A stretch of DNA of 45,226 bases from Streptomyces sp. H27-H5 (lineage in GTDB: Bacteria; Actinomycetota; Actinomycetes; Streptomycetales; Streptomycetaceae), in NCBI RefSeq assembly GCF_026627505.1, contig NZ_JAPNLK010000070.1, forward strand, positions 1 through 45,226, written 5' to 3'. Of the stretch, positions 6,583 to 14,491 are shown piece by piece. The position numbers and the translations under genes are program-made. The notes under the pieces were generated by a model. That model did not search any database. It worked only from the letters and a program-made list of their open reading frames with translations, and was not told where the DNA came from. Position 1 is the stretch's first letter. The number at the start of each line of letters is the position of its first letter.

Positions 6583-8859
6583 ATGACCACCACTCAGGAC
6601 TACCAAGCCGCAGAACAACTCTTCCGCCGCCCCGTTCGCCCCGGCGAGCTCGTCATCGGCGACAAGGTCAGACCGCAGTGGATCGATGGCGGCGCCCGCT
6701 TCCTGTACGCCGTGAGTACGGGCGCCGGCCGCCGGTTCGTCCTGGTCGACCCGGCGGCCGGCACCCGCGAGCCGGCCTTCGACCACGCGCGGCTCGCCGA
6801 CGCCCTGGCCGCGGCCTCCGAGCAGCAGGTCGACCCCGAGGCCCTGCCGTTCACGGCCATCGAACTGGCGGACGCCGCAGTGGAGTTCGTCGCGTTCGGC
6901 GAGTACTGGCGCTGCCGCCTGGGCGGCTACGCCTGCGAGCGGGCCGAGTTCACACCGCCCGGCAACCCCCTGGAAGTGCCGTCCCCCGACAAGAAGATCG
7001 CGGTGTCCCGGCGAGGGCACGACCTGTGGGCGCGCTCGCTGTCCGACGGCCGCGAGTGGGCGCTGACCACCGACGGCGCCCCCGACCACCAGTACGGCCC
7101 CGGCCCGCAGAGCACGGCCAACGGCACCCTGCTGCGCAAGATAGGCCTCCCCCACCTGCCGCCCGCCGTTGCCTGGTCGCCCGACTCGACGAAGGTGCTG
7201 GCGCACCGGACCGACGAGCGCGCAGTCCGCCTGACCCACCTCGTGGAGGCCAGGCCCGCCGACGGCGGCGCACCCCGCCTGCACACGCAGCGGTACGCCT
7301 ACGCCGGGGACGAGCACCTGCCGCTGGCCGAACTGGTCGTGCTGGACGTCGTCGAGGGCACGGTGGTCCGCGCACAGGCCGAACCGCTGCTCATGCCGCA
7401 GCTGTCGCCGATCACGGCCAAGTGGGCGTGGTGGGCCCCGGACGGCTCGGCGGTGTACTACCTCGACCGGCCGCGCGACCTGCGCACGCTCACCCTGTAC
7501 CGGATGGACCCGATCACCGGCGAGGTGACCGCGGTGCTCAGCGAGACCGGTTCCACCCGGGTGGAACCCAACCAGTGGATGTACGAGCCGCCGCTCGTAC
7601 GCATCCTCGCCGACGAGGTGCTGTGGTACTCGCAGCGGGACGGCTGGGGTCACCTGTACCGCTACGACCTGCGCACCGGCGAACTGCTCGGGCAGGTCAC
7701 GTCCGGTGAGTGGGCGGTGCGGCAGATCCTGCGCGTCGACGAGGCCGAGCGGGTGGTGTACTTCACCGCCTCCGGGCTGGTCGACGAGGATCCGTACCGG
7801 CGCACGGTGTGCCGGGTCGCCCTGGACGGCTCCGACTTCGCCAAGGTCACGGACGACGCGCTGGACCACGTCGTCACCCTGCCGGACCACCAGGAGTACT
7901 TCATCGACTCCGCGTCCACCGTCGACACCCCGCCCGTGACCCGCGTCCTGGATTGGACCGGGCGCGTGCTGGTCGAGCTGGAGCGCGCCGACACAGGCAA
8001 GCTCACCGCCATCGGCTGGACGGCGCCGGAACGGTTCCGCGTCAGGGCGGCCGACGGGGTGACGGACATCCACGGAGTGCTCTACCGACCCCGCGGGTTC
8101 GACCCCGCCCGGCGCTACCCGGTGGTGGACAACGTCTACCCCGGCCCGCAGCTCGACCGGGTCGCCCCGTCCTTCGACCCCGGCGCGATGGGCCTCGACG
8201 CGGAACCCCTCGCGGCGTTGGGCTTCGTGGTGGTGGCACTGGACGGGCGGGGCACCCCGGGGCGGAGCAAGTCCTTCCACGACGCCTCGTACGGCCGGTT
8301 GGCCGACGCCGGCTGCCTCGCCGACCATGTCGCGGCGCTGCGGCAGCTGGCCCGTACCCGCCCGTGGATGGACCTGGACCGGGTCGGCGTGATGGGTCAC
8401 TCAGGAGGCGGGTTCGCCGCGGCGCGGGCCATGCTGGACTTCCCCGAGGTGTTCAAGGTCGGGGTCGCACTCTCCGGTTCCCACGACGCCCCTCACTTCA
8501 ACCCGGGTTTCGTGGAGACCTACGACGGCGCGGACAACCCCGAGGCCTGGGCCCGTACCTCCAACGTGGACATCGCGGACCGACTGGCCGGCAAACTCCT
8601 GCTCGTCCACGGCGAATTGGACGACCAGGTCCACCCGGACCACACACTGCGCCTGGCCGACCGGCTCATCGCCGCCGACAAGGACTTCGAGCTGCTCATC
8701 GTGCCGGGGGCCGAGCACACGTTCATCGACTGCCTGACCTACGTCCGCAAGCGCTCCTGGGACTTCCTCGTGCGCGAGCTGATGGGTACGCAGCCGCCCG
8801 CCTACCGCCCGGCCCCGATCCCTCTCGGCCCCGAGCTGCTCGGCGAACTGTTCGCCTGA
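6583..8859 (+). CDS. S9 family prolyl oligopeptidase/dipeptidyl-peptidase-like serine peptidase
   Basis: A complete 758-residue cytosolic peptidase of the S9B/S9C type. Residues 1-480 form the DPP-IV N-terminal propeller region, with blade sequences such as VAWSPDSTKVLAHRTDER and WWAPDGSAVYYLDR. The C-terminal alpha/beta-hydrolase domain has the nucleophile motif GHSGGG (Ser607), the acid in HGELDDQVH (Asp680 or Asp681) and the base in GAEHTF (His712), so the triad is complete. The usual GWSYGG elbow is GHSGGG here. No signal peptide is visible, so it probably cleaves peptides inside the cell. An AGGGG lies before the ATG. Its stop codon overlaps an eight-base tandem repeat and its last codons overlap, on the other strand, the tail of a broken DUF4232 gene. 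Confidence 0.9.
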   Translation: MTTTQDYQAAEQLFRRPVRPGELVIGDKVRPQWIDGGARFLYAVSTGAGRRFVLVDPAAGTREPAFDHARLADALAAASEQQVDPEALPFTAIELADAAVEFVAFGEYWRCRLGGYACERAEFTPPGNPLEVPSPDKKIAVSRRGHDLWARSLSDGREWALTTDGAPDHQYGPGPQSTANGTLLRKIGLPHLPPAVAWSPDSTKVLAHRTDERAVRLTHLVEARPADGGAPRLHTQRYAYAGDEHLPLAELVVLDVVEGTVVRAQAEPLLMPQLSPITAKWAWWAPDGSAVYYLDRPRDLRTLTLYRMDPITGEVTAVLSETGSTRVEPNQWMYEPPLVRILADEVLWYSQRDGWGHLYRYDLRTGELLGQVTSGEWAVRQILRVDEAERVVYFTASGLVDEDPYRRTVCRVALDGSDFAKVTDDALDHVVTLPDHQEYFIDSASTVDTPPVTRVLDWTGRVLVELERADTGKLTAIGWTAPERFRVRAADGVTDIHGVLYRPRGFDPARRYPVVDNVYPGPQLDRVAPSFDPGAMGLDAEPLAALGFVVVALDGRGTPGRSKSFHDASYGRLADAGCLADHVAALRQLARTRPWMDLDRVGVMGHSGGGFAAARAMLDFPEVFKVGVALSGSHDAPHFNPGFVETYDGADNPEAWARTSNVDIADRLAGKLLLVHGELDDQVHPDHTLRLADRLIAADKDFELLIVPGAEHTFIDCLTYVRKRSWDFLVRELMGTQPPAYRPAPIPLGPELLGELFA

Positions 8860-9392
8860 GTGGGCGAGTGGGCGAGTGGGCAAGCGGCGAGTGGGCAAGC
8901 GGGGAAGCGTGGAGACGGCAAGCGGGCAAGCGGGCCGTTCGCGAACACCCCCACGAGCCGGCCGTGGCCGTTCTCCAGCCGCAGCACCGGGTGGCTGCGC
9001 AGCTTGCACGGCTTGGTCCCCGTGTTGGTGACGGTCAGCAGGAGCTTCGAGTCGTCCTTCGCGGGCGGCACGGCCCACTCCACCGTGACGTTCGTGTACT
9101 CGTCGGGGCAGTTGCCGTCGATGCCCGTGGGATCTCCCTCGGCCTCGCCCGGACGGCCCGGCCCGGAAGAGGACGCGGAGGGCTTCGCGGAGGACGGTAC
9201 GGAGGGCTTTCCCGAAGACGGCGCGGAGGGCTTCCCCGAGGACGGCGCGGAGGCCGAGGGGGAGGTGGGGGACTTCGGCGGCGGGGTGGCGCCGGCCTTG
9301 TCGTCGCTCGGCCCGCAGGCCGTGGCGGCCAGGAGCGAGGCGGCGGCGAGGCCGAGGGCGCCGAGCGTTCTGGCTTGGGTGGTCTTGCTGAC
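8802..9392 (-). pseudogene. DUF4232 lipoprotein lacking a start codon and C-terminus
   Basis: The minus-strand frame encodes a lipoprotein signal (TLGALGLAAASLLAATACG), a Ser/Pro/Lys linker with repeated SSGKPS units, and the first half of a DUF4232 domain (CPDEYTNVTVEWAV, LLLTVTNTGTKPCKLRSHPVLRL, VGVFANG). Between the upstream in-frame TAA and the signal sequence there is no ATG, GTG, TTG or CTG. Where a start is expected (9390-9392) the codon is GTC, one base from GTG. After VFANG the reading enters the low-complexity repeat and stops inside the complement of the S9 peptidase, so at least half of the domain is lost. DUF4232 proteins are secreted or membrane-anchored proteins of unknown role. 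Confidence 0.75.
8858..8935. repeat. GAGTGGGC/AAGCGG degenerate repeat overlapping a stop codon
   Basis: GAGTGGGC occurs three times head to tail from 8858 and again after a short break, mixed with AAGCGGG units up to about 8935. The first unit begins at the second base of the TGA stop of the S9 peptidase. Confidence 0.85.
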
Positions 9393-9504
9393 GTACCGGG
9401 ATGGGTTGGGTTCGGTGAAGATGCCCGCCCCGGGCCCGGATTCACGCCCGCGTACGGACCGTTACAGCACGCGCACGTGGTGGTTACGGTTCCGTTGGGA
9501 GCGA

Positions 9505-9576
9505 GCCTGCCACCGTGAGTCGGCGCTCCACGGTGAGCCGGCGTTCCACGGTGAGCGAGCCCGCCACGGCGAAGGA
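9505..9576. repeat. Four 18-base degenerate tandem repeats
   Basis: Four 18-base units at 9505, 9523, 9541 and 9559 share the core CCACGGTGAG, with increasing divergence in the outer copies. They lie in the 330-base gap between the broken DUF4232 gene and the reductase at 9724. Apart from them I see only the reductase ribosome binding site in this gap. Confidence 0.8.
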
Positions 9577-9723
9577 GCGTGCGGCCCACCGAGCCCGGAC
9601 CGCGCCGTACGGAATGGCGGGTGGAACGGTTCAAGGTGTTCGTTCGATGATGCTTCAAGAGAGGCGCGGCGCCCGCGCCACCCTCTGAATCGATCACCGC
9701 TGTCGCGATCACAGGAGGAACAC

Positions 9724-10368
9724 GTGGCTCAGCTGCTGAGAGTCCAGAACTTCAACGTCTCGATCGACGGAATCGGCGCCGGCGAGGACCAGACCCTCGA
9801 ACGGCCCTTCGGCCATGTCGAGCCCGGGAGGCTGTTCGCCTGGGCCGGCGCCACGGCGAGCTGGCCCATGCGCACCGACCCCGGAGGGAGCCGGGGCCTG
9901 GACGACTACCTCACCCGGGACTACCCCCGAAACATCGGCGCCGAGATCATGGGCCGCAACAAGTTCGGGCCCCAGCGGGGGCCCTGGCAGGACCACGACT
10001 GGCAGGGCTGGTGGGGCGACGAGCCCCCCTTCCGTACGCCGGTGTTCGTGATGACCCACCACAAGCGTCCTTCGTTCAGCCTTTCCGACACCACGTTCCA
10101 CTTCGTCGACGAAGACCCGGCCACGGTCCTCCAACTGGCGCGGGAAGCGGCGCAGGGCAGGGACGTTCGCCTCGGTGGGGGAGCGACCACCATCCGGGAG
10201 TTCCTCGACGCCGACCTCGTCGACACCCTGCACGTGGCGGTCTCACCGATGAAGCTCGGGACCGGTGTGCGGCTGTGGGAGTCGCCCGATGAGCTGCTCG
10301 ACCGGTTCCACCTGGACGTCGTTCCCAGCCCGAGCGGAGTGACGCACCACCTGTTCTGGAGGAAGTGA
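9724..10368 (+). CDS. Dihydrofolate reductase family protein (RibD C-terminal type)
   Basis: A 214-residue cytosolic protein. It opens with LRVQNFNVSIDGIGAGEDQTLERPFG, the Streptomyces variant of the RibD_C/DHFR-like N-terminus. AEIMGRNKFGPQRGPW marks the nucleotide-binding region, VFVMTHHKRPSF the next strand, and DVRLGGGATTIREFLDADLVDTLHVAVSPM the GGG...L...LVD core. Members are presumed NAD(P)H-dependent reductases of unknown substrate. The GTG at 9724 is set by a clear AGGAGGAA ribosome binding site. Sequence similarity to the shorter relative at 1499 is only family-level, so the two are not recent duplicates. Confidence 0.85.
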   Translation: MAQLLRVQNFNVSIDGIGAGEDQTLERPFGHVEPGRLFAWAGATASWPMRTDPGGSRGLDDYLTRDYPRNIGAEIMGRNKFGPQRGPWQDHDWQGWWGDEPPFRTPVFVMTHHKRPSFSLSDTTFHFVDEDPATVLQLAREAAQGRDVRLGGGATTIREFLDADLVDTLHVAVSPMKLGTGVRLWESPDELLDRFHLDVVPSPSGVTHHLFWRK

Positions 10369-10440
10369 ACGATCCGGGCACGGGCCCTACCCGGTTCCGG
10401 TGGTTCCTGACAGCATCACAGGACCGAACAAGGGGGGCCC

Positions 10441-10887
10441 ATGCGCATCCGCGTCCGCTTATCCACCGTCGCCACCACCGCCATCGCCACCGCGCTGCTG
10501 CTGACCGGGTGCAGCTCGACCCCGGCCGAGAAACTGGAGGACTGGTGGTCCTCCGGGGGTGAGAGCCGGGTCAAAGGGCTCTCCGACACCGCGGGCCAGG
10601 TCAACGCGGTGAGCATGCGTCCGATGGACGTCTGGAGCACCACTTGCCAGGAACTGCTGGCGGAGGTCGGCAAGGCCAAGAAGCTCGACACCATCCCGAG
10701 CGAGAACGCCCGGGGGTTCTGGACGGAAGCCCTGACCGCCTTCGAACACGGCGGCAACGAGTGCGTCGACGGAGCCGCCAAGAAGGACGAGCCCAGGGCC
10801 TCCGAGGGCATCCGCGAGGTACAGAAGGGCATCGGCCGACTGGCCTCCGCCATGTCCTTGATCCGGAGTGACCTGCAGGCCAAGTGA
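10441..10887 (+). CDS. Small lipoprotein with an N-terminal TTA codon
   Basis: A 148-residue predicted lipoprotein: MRIRVRLSTVATTAIATALLLTGCSS has a basic start, a hydrophobic core and a perfect LTGC lipobox. The mature domain is about 125 residues, charged, probably helical, and holds two Cys (STTCQEL and NECVDG) that could form a disulfide. No family is recognised. The seventh codon (10459-10461) is TTA, the rare Leu codon read by the bldA tRNA in Streptomyces, so translation may be tied to development. A purine-rich AAGGGGGG precedes the ATG. The end of the gene merges into a 15-16-base repeat containing its stop codon, and a strong hairpin follows. Confidence 0.78.
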   Translation: MRIRVRLSTVATTAIATALLLTGCSSTPAEKLEDWWSSGGESRVKGLSDTAGQVNAVSMRPMDVWSTTCQELLAEVGKAKKLDTIPSENARGFWTEALTAFEHGGNECVDGAAKKDEPRASEGIREVQKGIGRLASAMSLIRSDLQAK

Positions 10888-10990
10888 CCGGTCGCCAATT
10901 GACCTGTGGTCAGATGACTTGGTGGCCAAATGACCTCATGTCCAAGCGTGGCCACGCGACCCGGTGGCCACGCGACTCGGTGGCCACGTG
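10868..10990. repeat. 15-17-base degenerate repeat carrying successive stop codons
   Basis: Units resembling GCCAAGTGACCGGTC are repeated about eight times. TGA triplets fall at 10868, 10885 (the real stop), 10900, 10915 and 10931, so the array starts inside the last codons of the lipoprotein gene. Later units (GCCACGCGACCCGGTG) have lost the TGA. Confidence 0.75.
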
Positions 10991-10993
10991 CCC

Positions 10994-11019
10994 CGGTAGG
11001 GCTACCGACAGCCCTACCG
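10994..11019. terminator. Bidirectional hairpin terminator
   Basis: CGGTAGGGCT (10994-11003) pairs perfectly with AGCCCTACCG (11010-11019) across a six-base loop. It sits between the converging lipoprotein and SGNH hydrolase genes. There is no U-tract, as is usual in this genus. Confidence 0.75.
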
Positions 11020-11042
11020 CAGACCAGACACGGCGGGCGTGG

Positions 11043-12602
11043 TCACGAACCGTCGGGGATCCTGCCCAGATTGGTCCAGCCCGTGGGGGAGGGGTCGCCG
11101 CCGTTGAAGGCGTAGACGGTGGTCGGGCCGTCGCCCTCCTGGACGAGGTAGTCGGCGTGGGCGTCGGCGGTGAGATCGGCGAGTTGGACGCGTTCGTGCG
11201 CTGTGGTGACGCCGGACGCGGTCTGGCCGACACCGCGCCAGCCACCGTGGCGGTCGCCGCCGCGGTTGAGGTAGGTCGTCAGGCTGCCGTTCGGGTTGAC
11301 GGTGGAGTAGTCGGCCCGTCCGTCGCCGTCGAGGTCGGCCAACCGGACGCGGGCGCGGTCGGTGGTGGTGCCGGTGGCGATCTGACCCAGGTCGACCCAG
11401 CCGACCGCCCCCGGGGTGTCGCCCCCGCGGTTGAGGTGGACGTTGACGGCTCCGGAGTCCGAGATCCTCCAGTAGTCGGCGCGTCCGTCACCGTCGAAGT
11501 CGGCGAAACGCACCTGCTGGTGCGCGGGCGTGGTGCCCCGAGCGATCCGGCCGATGCCCTCCCAGCCGTTGGGTCCGGTGACGTCGCCCCCGCGATTGAG
11601 GTAGGCGGTGACGGAGCCGTCCGGGGCGATGTACAGGTAGTCGGCGCGCCCGTCGCCGTCATGGTCGGCGAAGCGTACGCGGGTACGGTCCGTGGTGACG
11701 CCGGTGGCGACACGGCCGATGTCCTGCCAGGTCCCGGCGCCCGCTCCCCCGCGGTTGAGGCGGGCGCGGACCTCTCCGGAGTCGGCGACGGTCAGCTCGT
11801 CGGTCCGTCCGTCGCCGTCGACGTCGGCCCACCGGACGCGTCCGGCGCCTCCCGCCTCGGTGCCGGCCCGCGGAGCCGGAGCGGATCGGGTCCAGCCGTC
11901 GGTGACGGCCTGCTCCAGGCCCTGGTGATAGGCGGCGGCCATCTTGCGGTAGCCGGCGTCGTTGGGGTGCAGGCCGTCGGGCAGTTCCGTCGCAGGGTTC
12001 AGGCGCGGGGGCTCGACGTAGGTCAGGTGCCGACCGGTGGCGGAGCGGGCGGCGACCGCGGCCCGCACGGCGGCGTTGAAGGTGTTCGTACGCTCGTACT
12101 GGCCGCGCGTGTCGGGCAGCAGCCCCTGGACGATGACGGTGACGCCGGGCTTGTTGGCGTGGACGCGGTCGATGAGCGAGACCAGCTCGGCCGAGGCGCC
12201 CTCGGGTTCGGCGTTGTGGGAGTTGAGGTCGTTGATGCCCAGGTGCAGCAGGATGACGTCGGGTGCGGCGGCCGCCTGCCACCGGTCGATGTTGTCCCGG
12301 ATCCCGCCAATGGTCCAGCCGCTGTGCCCTTCGTTGTCCGGGTCGACGGTGGTGCCGAACGAGCCGGAGCCGACGTAGTCGGCGGTGTAGCGGGACTGGC
12401 CGGTCATCAGATCCCAGAGCCGGGACCGGTATCCGGCCTCGTCGGAGCTGCCCGCGCCGGCGGTGATGGAGTCGCCCAGCGGCATGATCCTCACGAGCGG
12501 CGCGGCCGGCTGCGGGGCCGCGGCGGCCGGTGTGACGCCCAGGCCGAGTGCGGCGGTGACACCTGCGGTCAGGACCAGGGCCAGGGAGGTGCTGCGTCGC
12601 AT
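11043..12602 (-). CDS. Secreted SGNH/GDSL hydrolase with FG-GAP/VCBS repeats
   Basis: A 519-residue exported protein. A signal peptide of about 29 residues (ending TPAAAA) leads to an SGNH hydrolase domain (about 35-240): PLGDSITAG (Ser45) for block I, HLGINDLNS for block III, and DGLHPNDAGY for the block V Asp and His. The gap after residue 250 is filled with five VCBS/FG-GAP repeats of roughly 52 residues (RVRFADHDGDGRADYLY, then AYLNRGGD...GWEGIGRIA), each with a DxDxDGxxD calcium-type loop. It probably acts as an esterase or deacetylase on an outside polysaccharide or lipid, with the repeats for binding or stability. The same repeat module, with the same terminal unit, is on the next gene, a protease-fold protein. 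Confidence 0.88.
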   Translation of the reverse strand: MRRSTSLALVLTAGVTAALGLGVTPAAAAPQPAAPLVRIMPLGDSITAGAGSSDEAGYRSRLWDLMTGQSRYTADYVGSGSFGTTVDPDNEGHSGWTIGGIRDNIDRWQAAAAPDVILLHLGINDLNSHNAEPEGASAELVSLIDRVHANKPGVTVIVQGLLPDTRGQYERTNTFNAAVRAAVAARSATGRHLTYVEPPRLNPATELPDGLHPNDAGYRKMAAAYHQGLEQAVTDGWTRSAPAPRAGTEAGGAGRVRWADVDGDGRTDELTVADSGEVRARLNRGGAGAGTWQDIGRVATGVTTDRTRVRFADHDGDGRADYLYIAPDGSVTAYLNRGGDVTGPNGWEGIGRIARGTTPAHQQVRFADFDGDGRADYWRISDSGAVNVHLNRGGDTPGAVGWVDLGQIATGTTTDRARVRLADLDGDGRADYSTVNPNGSLTTYLNRGGDRHGGWRGVGQTASGVTTAHERVQLADLTADAHADYLVQEGDGPTTVYAFNGGDPSPTGWTNLGRIPDGS

Positions 12603-12703
12603 CGTCGTGCTGTCCTTCGGGGGTGAGGGCGGCGCACGACACGAGACGTGAGCCGTGCTGAGGGAGGGGTGGGGCGAGCCCAGGGGGAGGGGCGCAACGG
12701 ACG

Positions 12704-12739
12704 CCGCCCCCGGTTCCCCCGCAAGGGAACCGGAGGCGG
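12704..12739 (-). terminator. Hairpin terminator of the VCBS pseudoprotease gene
   Basis: CCGGTTCCC (12710-12718) pairs with GGGAACCGG (12725-12733) across a six-base loop. The stem continues with CCGCC (12704-12708) and GGCGG (12735-12739) after a single mismatch. It lies 90 bases downstream of the stop at 12831. Confidence 0.75.
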
Positions 12740-12830
12740 TCGATCACGCTGGGTCGCTCGCGCCGGGTCGATCACGTCGAGCCGTGCGGAATGTCCCTCC
12801 CGGCGGGGCGGGAGGAGCGGGAGCCCGAGG

Positions 12831-14402
12831 TCAGGAGCCGCTGGCGACCTTGCCGAGGTCGGTCCAGCCGTTGCCCTTGTCGCCGCCGTTCCACGCGAAG
12901 ACGGACGCGCTGTTGCCGGCGCCGGCCAGTACGTAGTCGGCATGGGTGTCGGCGTTGAAGTCGACGAACTGGACCCGGGTGTGATCGGTGGTCAGACCGG
13001 CCGCGATCTGACCGACGACCTGCCAGCCGGTGTTCGGTACGACGTCGCCGCCCCGGTTGAGGTAGAGGTCGACCTTGCCGTCGGGCTTGACGGCGAAATA
13101 GTCGGCCTTGCCGTCACCGTCGTTGTCGGCGAAGCGGACCCGGTTGCGGTCACTGGTCGCGCCCGTGGTGATCTGGCCGAGGACCTGCCAGCCGTTGTCC
13201 GGGACCACGTCGCCGCCCCGGTTGAGATAGGCGGTGACGGCGCCGCCGTCGTTGAAGACGAGGTAGTCGGTGCGGCCGTCACCGTCCCAGTCCGCGAAGC
13301 GGACCTTGCTCGCGTCGTTGGTGACACCCCGGGCGATCTTGCCGGTACCGCTCCAGCCGCCGCGGCCGTCGCCGCCCCGGTTGAGGTAGGCCTCCACGGA
13401 TCCATCGGTGTTGATGACGAGGTAGTCGGCCTTGCCGTCGCCGTCCCAGTCCGCGAAGCGGACCCGGTTGCGGTCGGCGGTCACGCCTTCGGCCACCTTG
13501 CCCAGGCCCTGCCAGCCGCCGCGGCCGTCGCCACCCCGGTTGAGGTAGACCTCGACGCTGCCGCTGTCGGCGACGTTGATGTAGTCCGGCTTGCCGTCAC
13601 CGTCCCAGTCCGCCCACCGGATCCGGCCACTGCCACCCGCCTCGTTGACCGCCGCCGACCGGCGCGGCGCGATGGTCTGGGCGATCCACGGCGCGAGGTC
13701 GTCGACGCGGGCGGAGACGGCTCCCGTACGGGTCTCGGTGGGGTTGGTGCCGAGGCAACCACCCTGCCAGGAGCGGCTGTTGACGGCGACGAGTTCACCG
13801 GCGGCGTTGAGGAGCGGGCCGCCGGTGTCGCCCTTGCAGAGGGCGTCGGCACCCTTGCCCGTGAGGGCCAGGGTGGTGGCGTCGCTGCTGTTCAGGGTGA
13901 ACGTACCGGTGTGCGGCTTGCCCGGGACCCACTCCGTCTTCGTACGCCCGAAGCCGGCCGCGGTGAGGTCGGTACCGGCCTCCGGGGCCTTGGCGGCGAC
14001 CTTGGCGGTGACCGCGCCCCGCGCGGGCAGTGCCAGCCGGGCCAGGACCAGGTCGCGCTCCGAGCGCGGTGCGAGCTCCGTGACCTCACGGGTGTCCCCA
14101 CCGGCCAGGGTGAGGGTGGCCTTCACCGCGGGCTTGCCGGCGGCGACCGGCTGACCCGCCGTGCCGGCGAGGCAACTGGCGGCGGTGGCGATCCACCACT
14201 CGTCGATCAGGGTCGCGGTGCAGGCACGGCTGTCGGCCTCGTCGCCGACGTTCAGCTTGAGCACGGCGGGGTGTTGTCCGACGGATGCCTCGGCGCCGGT
14301 GAGGGCCTGGGCGGGCAGGGCGGACGCGATGCCGAGGGTGACCACGGTCGCGGTCACGACCAGGCCGGACATCCGCGTCGAGCGCGGACGGAGAACAGAC
14401 AT
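12831..14402 (-). CDS. Secreted trypsin-fold pseudoprotease with VCBS repeats
   Basis: A 523-residue exported protein. After the signal peptide (ending ALPAQA) comes a chymotrypsin-like S1 fold of about 225 residues: a free N-terminal LTGAEASVGQHPAVLKL, the TAASC box, ERDLVLARL, and CKGDTGGPLLNAAG. The catalytic His position is Ser76 and the nucleophile position is Thr193; only the Asp remains, so it is almost certainly not a protease. Five VCBS/FG-GAP repeats follow (RWADWDGDGKPDYINV onward), ending FVDFNADTHADY and the WTDLGKVASGS tail, nearly the same module as on the SGNH hydrolase. A role in binding or scaffolding outside the cell is inferred. It is the first of four tandem paralogues. 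Confidence 0.85.
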   Translation of the reverse strand: MSVLRPRSTRMSGLVVTATVVTLGIASALPAQALTGAEASVGQHPAVLKLNVGDEADSRACTATLIDEWWIATAASCLAGTAGQPVAAGKPAVKATLTLAGGDTREVTELAPRSERDLVLARLALPARGAVTAKVAAKAPEAGTDLTAAGFGRTKTEWVPGKPHTGTFTLNSSDATTLALTGKGADALCKGDTGGPLLNAAGELVAVNSRSWQGGCLGTNPTETRTGAVSARVDDLAPWIAQTIAPRRSAAVNEAGGSGRIRWADWDGDGKPDYINVADSGSVEVYLNRGGDGRGGWQGLGKVAEGVTADRNRVRFADWDGDGKADYLVINTDGSVEAYLNRGGDGRGGWSGTGKIARGVTNDASKVRFADWDGDGRTDYLVFNDGGAVTAYLNRGGDVVPDNGWQVLGQITTGATSDRNRVRFADNDGDGKADYFAVKPDGKVDLYLNRGGDVVPNTGWQVVGQIAAGLTTDHTRVQFVDFNADTHADYVLAGAGNSASVFAWNGGDKGNGWTDLGKVASGS

Positions 14403-14491
14403 GAATGTTCCTTGGGGAGAGCGGTGTGCGGGGCGGCACGCAGCCGGGCAGCGGACGCCGCCGCAGACGGTCACGTGCGGGAGCGGGGGGA

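Noticed and set aside
9035..9712. Minus-strand frame of 225 codons at the DUF4232 locus
   Set aside because: A different frame in the same DNA carries the signal peptide and DUF4232 blocks; this one is Pro/Arg low complexity.
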